A stretch of DNA of 64,000 bases, taken from contig NZ_AP031498.1 in the NCBI RefSeq assembly GCF_042854845.1, forward strand, positions 3,658,001-3,722,000, written 5' to 3'. The first letter of the stretch is position 1. Each line of letters starts with the position of its first letter. The notes under the pieces are model-generated. The model was not told the origin of the DNA and searched no databases. It worked only from the letters and a program-made list of their open reading frames with translations. Position numbers and translations under genes: made by a program. Positions 52,593-61,500 of the stretch are shown piece by piece. Source of the stretch: Maricurvus nonylphenolicus (lineage in GTDB: Bacteria > Pseudomonadota > Gammaproteobacteria > Pseudomonadales > Cellvibrionaceae).

Positions 52593-55500
52593 CTAATCGA
52601 CAATCAGGTTACCGTCATTAGTCAGATTTTGCAGAATATCCTGATCCGTTAGAGTTCCACCTGCGGTTAGGTCAACACCTTGCAGCACAATTTCCTGTGT
52701 TGCCTGGAAGAAAACGCCACCACTGTGATCAACACTGATGGTGGTATCACTGCCATCAAAGTTGAACTGCAGGTAATCAGTCAGTGGGTTAGTGTCTTCA
52801 CCTTGCAACAAATCAGCAAGGTTAAGCACATCGCCACCAGCACCGACGGTAAAGTCAGTAATGATATCCGAGGAAGGATCACTAGATGTGCCCTGCTCGT
52901 TAACCTGCCATGTGAAGGTATCAGTACCCGTACCACCGGTCAGCGTATCGTCACCCAAACCACCAAAGATAACGTCATCATCGTCGCCACCAATGATGAT
53001 ATCGTTGCCTTCACCACCGTACAGAGTGTCAGCGCCGATACCACCATCAAGCGTATCGTTACCTGCATCACCGTAGAGGGTATCTGCGCCTTCATCACCG
53101 TCGAGGGTGTCGTTGTCTTCACCACCTTGCAGCTTGTCGTTGCCGATGCCGCCGGAGAGCTGGTCATCACCTTCACCGCCATCGAGATTATCAGTACCGG
53201 ATCCGCCGGTTAGAATATCATCGCCACTACCGCCGACGAGTTTGTCACTGCCATCGTTACCGATCAGGGTGTCATTACCCTCACCGCCTTCCAGAATGTC
53301 AGCGCCTAAACCGCCGTCAATAGTGTCATCGCCACCCAGACCGGAGATAAAGTCGTTAGCGTCGGTACCTGTCAGATTATCGCCTGGAATGCTGGTAACA
53401 GCACTGCTCAAGTATTGATAGGCTCCGCCCGACTCACGGTATTCAACATGTAACTCTGCATCGCCCGAATTATCCCAGTAGATAATCTCGATTGTATGCT
53501 CACCACCTGTTGCAACAGTGAAATCAGCATGGGTACGTGTTGTTGGTCCCTGGTTACCATCGAACTCAGCAACCACCACACCATCAACTCGAATACTGTA
53601 ACCATCATCCGCATTAACACGGAAGTTGTAAGTGCCCGCAGCCAGCGTAATGTTACCCGTCAGATGTAAAACACCTGCCGAGGTATCTGAAGGATCGGTC
53701 GACAAGCTGCTGAAATCACTACCCAGGAACTCCTGCAAGCTGGTGCCCGTTCCCAGGTTGGTTGAGCTACTCAAACCATAATCTACAGATGTGGCGATAA
53801 AAGTCGCATCAGGCGAGTTACCACTGATTGTCGACTCTGCCTGAGCTACACTGCTCAAACCACTGCGGCCGTAGTAATGCCCTTGTAAACCAGTCGTCGC
53901 ATCTGAACCTACGATAGAGTTATGAATAATGCCCAACGTCAGTGTTGCATCATCACTCTCATCATCAATATCCGTTAGGGTGTAACCAATCTCTTCAGGC
54001 TCAACACCAGTAGAAGACGTGTCTAACTCTACCGGTTCGAAACGAATACCCGCTAAGAAAGAGTTACCGGAACTTCCAACCTGAATTTCAACTCTCGCGA
54101 TATTGCTGTAGTCAGCGAAAATATCGTTATGCCAGGTTGATCCCCTCACAGCAACTTCGGCTAATTCATGTCCATCGATGTGATACGCGGTGACAGTAAA
54201 GGCTTCATAAGTACCACCCAAGCTGTTCGCATCGATATCAAACCCTTGAACGCCATAAGGATACATACTCGGATCAAATTCAACGATGATTCGCTCTCCC
54301 GAATTCAAACGAGAAGCATTGTTACCGGATTCACCACTGTTGACGCCTATTCCACTACCGCTATAAACCACCGATCCGTCTGGAGAACTTATAGTAACGC
54401 CTATGCTTGTGCTTTCAGCAATCTCTGTCGAAGAGTTATCAGTGAACTGCTGAGTCACTGTGGCTCCAGTTGGAGGATTAGGTACGTTTGCTGGTGTAAA
54501 GTTGTAATAACCATCTGAGTTAAAGACCAAAACACTGCCATCATCAGCATTAATAGTCAGTACACCTGAGACAATCTCATACGAGTAATCTTTACCCGCG
54601 GGGTCAACTACACCGGTATCGGCTACCGGAGGATTACCTGCTTGTGAAAGATCCAGTAAATCAATGGTATCGCCACGGAAGGTAATTGCACTTACCCGAG
54701 CATCATCGATTGCGACATCAACACCACTACCCTGTCGAGTAAAGCTGGTAAACCCATCTCCCAGAGATACGCCGCCATCGGTGCCAACACCAGAAATGAC
54801 ATTACCTTCCAGGTTTCCAGCAACCGGGAACAAGGTATCGGTATCATCATTGGCAACCGGTTTTCCATCGACAACATTGATTGTCAGATTCGCCGATGGC
54901 GCCACGTCACCATCACCATCAATAGCAATGAAATCCAAGGCAAAGCTATCGCCAGCAGATGCAGAAGATCCGGAGTAGAAGGTGTAATCACCATTACTGA
55001 AATCGAAGATGAATCGACCAAAGCTGAAACCGTACGAAGCATCTAACTGCAGCAAGGATCCCGCAGTATTGGCAAATCCACCATCGTTAGTAATTTCATC
55101 ACTTACGGGATCGTAGGTGAAAGTAACATCGGTACCACCCAAGTTGATGGTCATGGTCCAGATATACAAACCATCCGCACCAAACTCAACGTTATTAATG
55201 CCACCACTTGAAACAACATTACCACCAAAGCTTGGAGGCACGGTACTTAATAGCTCACTTTCCAGATCATTCAGATCAGGAACATAAAGTGCACCATCAA
55301 CAGTACCGGAATCATCGGCATCAATATTGTGGATCGCATCAAGCTGAGTGAAATCGGAAATACCTGTACCAATACCTACCGCGTAGGAATCAACCGTATT
55401 ATTGGCAATAAAGGTATCCCAGCCCGAGTTACCTACAGGATCAGAGATGCCTCCTGAGGTATTTTCAACGGTTGGGATACCATCGGATACAAAGTAGGTA

Positions 55501-58500
55501 ATGGTTGTGTCGTAACTGTTATCATCAATTAGACCATCACCATTGCCATCCAAAGCATCTATAGCCTTTTCCAAACCATCTTCATAGTTGGTGCCACCAG
55601 AACCATTCATCGTATCAATAGCAGCAAGCGTTGAATCCAAATCGGTGTAAGCATTACCACCATTGAGAATCACTGCCGAATTACTGAAAGTAACCAACTT
55701 CACAGAAACATTGTCTGATTGGCTATAGTACTCTTTCACCAACTCTTTCAAGGCATCACGGGCCATGGCCAAACGCGTGGTGGTAGAACCATCTTCAAGA
55801 TAAACCACACCACCGGCTGAAGCGTTGGTCATACTGCCTGAAACATCCAGCGTTAATACCAGCTGGAAACTCTTAACATCACCTTCCGGTACCTCGGCGA
55901 TGATATCGGTCGCCTGCGGCGTATCATCGATAATCGTTACATTTAAGTCAGCACTGGTGCCCTGGCTCGTTGAGTAGGTGAACTGATCAATGACACTCAA
56001 GTCATCAGCCGGCGCACTGTTATCAACATTGGTATTTAATGTGTAGGTATAGTTACCCACAGTATCTACAACCAACGTGCCGTAACTGGAGCTAACCGTG
56101 TAAACACCACCGGAGAAAGTGGCACCGGTTATACCACTAATAGTTGTACCAGCAGGCAAGCCATCATTGGCAAGCAAGTTACCTGTGGCAATAACCGTAC
56201 CTTCACCACCAGCAACATCCTGACCGACTTCATCCTGGCTATCGAAAGATGTTTCAATTCTTCCAGAACCATCTGCCAGCGCACTTTCATGAACTACGGC
56301 AGAATCATCTTCAGCAGATACGACATCAATATCAAAGCTGCCAGTGACAAAAGAACCATCAGAGCTGTCTGCACGAATGATAACGGTACGAGTGGTACCC
56401 GATAGGCCTGTTGTATCAGCATTAACTGTTACAACTCCGGTTGTTGGATCGATGGTGAAGTTGCCGCCATCATTATCAACCAAACTATAGGTAATAGTAT
56501 CTTCCGGATCTGGATCGGTACTGAAACCAGTCAGATTAACAATGCTGCCATTGCTTGCACCTTCAATAACTTTGTTCGCCGCAGGATCTGAATCGGTTAA
56601 TGGTAGAACCTGACCATCTTGAACAGGTGTAACGTCAACCTGAATCCGACCAGCAACAACACCCTGATCTGCATCATTGGCTGTGAAAGTAAAGTCATCG
56701 TAATCAGTACCTGATGTATCTGGGAAAGGTACGAAGATTAAATTGCCGGAGGTAATCGCCGTAAACGGAATCTCATCTCCAACAACGACATTACGGAATC
56801 CGCTGCCGTCATCGTATTGAAGACTGCCCACTTGCTCCAAAGACTGAATGGTGATGGACGTCGCCGTATGGCCTTCTGGATCCGTATAACCAAAGTCGGA
56901 AGCCTGGAAGACGTAAGTCGTGTCTTCAGGAGTAACGACGGTATTATCTTCGGCAACTGGAGGATCATTTACTGGCAGAACATTGATCGAAACAGTACCA
57001 ACATCAGTGTTGGTACCATCTGTTACGGTGTAATCAAATGTATCTGTACCATTGAAGTTATTAGGTGGCGTGTAAGTGAAAGTACCATCAGCCAGGATAG
57101 TTACACTCCCGCCCTGAGCCGTAGCAAATGGTCCTGCAGCGACTACTGAAAGTGAATCGCCGTCCAGATCGTAGTCTGCACCACTGCCGTTATCCAATAG
57201 GACACTGGTTCCATTTAAGACAGTGTCTTCGTTGACGGTGAAGGTGTCGTCTTCAGCTACAGGAGTAGTGTCGTCATCCAGAATTGTTCCGGTACCAGTC
57301 GCACTAGCATTCGTTGTAGTACCAGCAGTCACAGTAGCTAATAAATCGAACGTTTCGTTAACTTCATCGAATTCGTCCTGCACAGTAGTAGAACGAACAT
57401 CTATGCTTGTTTGACCTGCAGCAAAACTGAGATCACCAGTCACTGGCTCCCAACTATCACCATCCCAGTATTCCAAGCTCGAACTGTAATCTGTAGTGCT
57501 TGTTGCACTTCCGGTATCAACAGTAACCACACTAAAATCAATCTGTTCATCACTCGGATTACTCAGACTCACAGTGAATACAATCTGACCACCTTCAATA
57601 ACACTAGTAGGGCTAACAATTAATGTTGGCGCATCGCCGCGATCATCACCTGGGTTCGGATCGGTCGGATCACTACTGTCTTCATCGTGGATGGTCGCGT
57701 TCGCACTGCTCGTGCCCAGCGTCGCATCCGTTTCACCTGCGCCCAACGCCACGCTCATGCTCAGGCTTTCATTGCCTTCGAAGATCGTGTCGTCCACCGC
57801 CGTGATCACAAACTCTGGCGCATAACTGCTGTTGGCCGGGATCGTGATGTTCAAGCCCGCTTGCAACGCCGCTACTGTCGTGCTCGCCGGGTTGCCCGCG
57901 CTGTCCAGGTAGGTCACGGTCGCGTTGATATCCGCCGCTTCCACGGTACCCAGATTCAGCGTCACTACCACGTCGGTGGCGAAGTCACTTTCGTTGCTCT
58001 GACTCACCACGAAGCTCACGGTGTCATTGCTCGTGCCTTCCACCGCCGTGTTGTTCGTCGACGCGATGCTGACCACCGGCGCATCGCCGCGATCATCACC
58101 TGGGTTCGGATCGGTCGGATCACTACTGTCTTCATCGTGGATGGTCGCGTTCGCACTGCTCGTGCCCAGCGTCGCATCCGTTTCACCTGCGCCCAACGCC
58201 ACGCTCATGCTCAGGCTTTCATTGCCTTCGAAGATCGTGTCGTCCACCGCCGTGATCACAAACTCTGGCGCATAACTGCTGTTGGCCGGGATCGTGATGT
58301 TCAAGCCCGCTTGCAACGCCGCTACTGTCGTGCTCGCCGGGTTGCCCGCGCTGTCCAGGTAGGTCACGGTCGCGTTGATATCCGCCGCTTCCACGGTACC
58401 CAGATTCAGCGTCACTACCACGTCGGTGGCGAAGTCACTTTCGTTGCTCTGACTCACCACGAAGCTCACGGTGTCATTGCTCGTGCCTTCCACCGCCGTG

Positions 58501-61500
58501 TTGTTCGTCGACGCGATGCTGACCACCGGCGCATCGCCGCGATCATCACCTGGGTTCGGATCGGTCGGATCACTACTGTCTTCATCGTGGATGGTCGCGT
58601 TCGCACTGCTCGTGCCCAGCGTCGCATCCGTTTCACCTGCGCCCAACGCCACGCTCATGCTCAGGCTTTCATTGCCTTCGAAGATCGTGTCGTCCACCGC
58701 CGTGATCACAAACTCTGGCGCATAACTGCTGTTGGCCGGGATCGTGATGTTCAAGCCCGCTTGCAACGCCGCTACTGTCGTGCTCGCCGGGTTGCCCGCG
58801 CTGTCCAGGTAGGTCACGGTCGCGTTGATATCCGCCGCTTCCACGGTACCCAGATTCAGCGTCACTACCACGTCGGTGGCGAAGTCACTTTCGTTGCTCT
58901 GACTCACCACGAAGCTCACGGTGTCATTGCTCGTGCCTTCCACCGCCGTGTTGTTCGTCGACGCGATGCTGACCACCGGCGCATCGCCGCGATCATCACC
59001 TGGGTTCGGATCGGTCGGATCACTACTGTCTTCATCGTGGATGGTCGCGTTCGCACTGCTCGTGCCCAGCGTCGCATCCGTTTCACCTGCGCCCAACGCC
59101 ACGCTCATGCTCAGGCTTTCATTGCCTTCGAAGATCGTGTCGTCCACCGCCGTGATCACAAACTCTGGCGCATAACTGCTGTTGGCCGGGATCGTGATGT
59201 TCAAGCCCGCTTGCAACGCCGCTACTGTCGTGCTCGCCGGGTTGCCCGCGCTGTCCAGGTAGGTCACGGTCGCGTTGATATCCGCCGCTTCCACGGTACC
59301 CAGATTCAGCGTCACTACCACGTCGGTGGCGAAGTCACTTTCGTTGCTCTGACTCACCACGAAGCTCACGGTGTCATTGCTCGTGCCTTCCACCGCCGTG
59401 TTGTTCGTCGACGCGATGCTGACCACCGGCGCATCGCCGCGATCATCACCTGGGTTCGGATCGGTCGGATCACTACTGTCTTCATCGTGGATGGTCGCGT
59501 TCGCACTGCTCGTGCCCAGCGTCGCATCCGTTTCACCTGCGCCCAACGCCACGCTCATGCTCAGGCTTTCATTGCCTTCGAAGATCGTGTCGTCCACCGC
59601 CGTGATCACAAACTCTGGCGCATAACTGCTGTTGGCCGGGATCGTGATGTTCAAGCCCGCTTGCAACGCCGCTACTGTCGTGCTCGCCGGGTTGCCCGCG
59701 CTGTCCAGGTAGGTCACGGTCGCGTTGATATCCGCCGCTTCCACGGTACCCAGATTCAGCGTCACTACCACGTCGGTGGCGAAGTCACTTTCGTTGCTCT
59801 GACTCACCACGAAGCTCACGGTGTCATTGCTCGTGCCTTCCACCGCCGTGTTGTTCGTCGACGCGATGCTGACCACCGGCGCATCGCCGCGATCATCACC
59901 TGGGTTCGGATCGGTCGGATCACTACTGTCTTCATCGTGGATGGTCGCGTTCGCACTGCTCGTGCCCAGCGTCGCATCCGTTTCACCTGCGCCCAACGCC
60001 ACGCTCATGCTCAGGCTTTCATTGCCTTCGAAGATCGTGTCGTCCACCGCCGTGATCACAAACTCTGGCGCATAACTGCTGTTGGCCGGGATCGTGATGT
60101 TCAAGCCCGCTTGCAACGCCGCTACTGTCGTGCTCGCCGGGTTGCCCGCGCTGTCCAGGTAGGTCACGGTCGCGTTGATATCCGCCGCTTCCACGGTACC
60201 CAGATTCAGCGTCACTACCACGTCGGTGGCGAAGTCACTTTCGTTGCTCTGACTCACCACGAAGCTCACGGTGTCATTGCTCGTGCCTTCCACCGCCGTG
60301 TTGTTCGTCGACGCGATGCTGACCACCGGCGCATCGCCGCGATCATCACCTGGGTTCGGATCGGTCGGATCACTACTGTCTTCATCGTGGATGGTCGCGT
60401 TCGCACTGCTCGTGCCCAGCGTCGCATCCGTTTCACCTGCGCCCAACGCCACGCTCATGCTCAGGCTTTCATTGCCTTCGAAGATCGTGTCGTCCACCGC
60501 CGTGATCACAAACTCTGGCGCATAACTGCTGTTGGCCGGGATCGTGATGTTCAAGCCCGCTTGCAACGCCGCTACTGTCGTGCTCGCCGGGTTGCCCGCG
60601 CTGTCCAGGTAGGTCACGGTCGCGTTGATATCCGCCGCTTCCACGGTACCCAGATTCAGCGTCACTACCACGTCGGTGGCGAAGTCACTTTCGTTGCTCT
60701 GACTCACCACGAAGCTCACGGTGTCATTGCTCGTGCCTTCCACCGCCGTGTTGTTCGTCGACGCGATGCTGACCACCGGCGCATCGCCGCGATCATCACC
60801 TGGGTTCGGATCGGTCGGATCACTACTGTCTTCATCGTGGATGGTCGCGTTCGCACTGCTCGTGCCCAGCGTCGCATCCGTTTCACCTGCGCCCAACGCC
60901 ACGCTCATGCTCAGGCTTTCATTGCCTTCGAAGATCGTGTCGTCCACCGCCGTGATCACAAACTCTGGCGCATAACTGCTGTTGGCCGGGATCGTGATGT
61001 TCAAGCCCGCTTGCAACGCCGCTACTGTCGTGCTCGCCGGGTTGCCCGCGCTGTCCAGGTAGGTCACGGTCGCGTTGATATCCGCCGCTTCCACGGTACC
61101 CAGATTCAGCGTCACTACCACGTCGGTGGCGAAGTCACTTTCGTTGCTCTGACTCACCACGAAGCTCACGGTGTCATTGCTCGTGCCTTCCACCGCCGTG
61201 TTGTTCGTCGACGCGATGCTGACCACCGGCGCATCGCCGCGATCATCACCTGGGTTCGGATCGGTCGGATCACTACTGTCTTCATCGTGGATGGTCGCGT
61301 TCGCACTGCTCGTGCCCAGCGTCGCATCCGTTTCACCTGCGCCCAACGCCACGCTCATGCTCAGGCTTTCATTGCCTTCGAAGATCGTGTCGTCCACCGC
61401 CGTGATCACAAACTCTGGCGCATAACTGCTGTTGGCCGGGATCGTGATGTTCAAGCCCGCTTGCAACGCCGCTACTGTCGTGCTCGCCGGGTTGCCCGCG

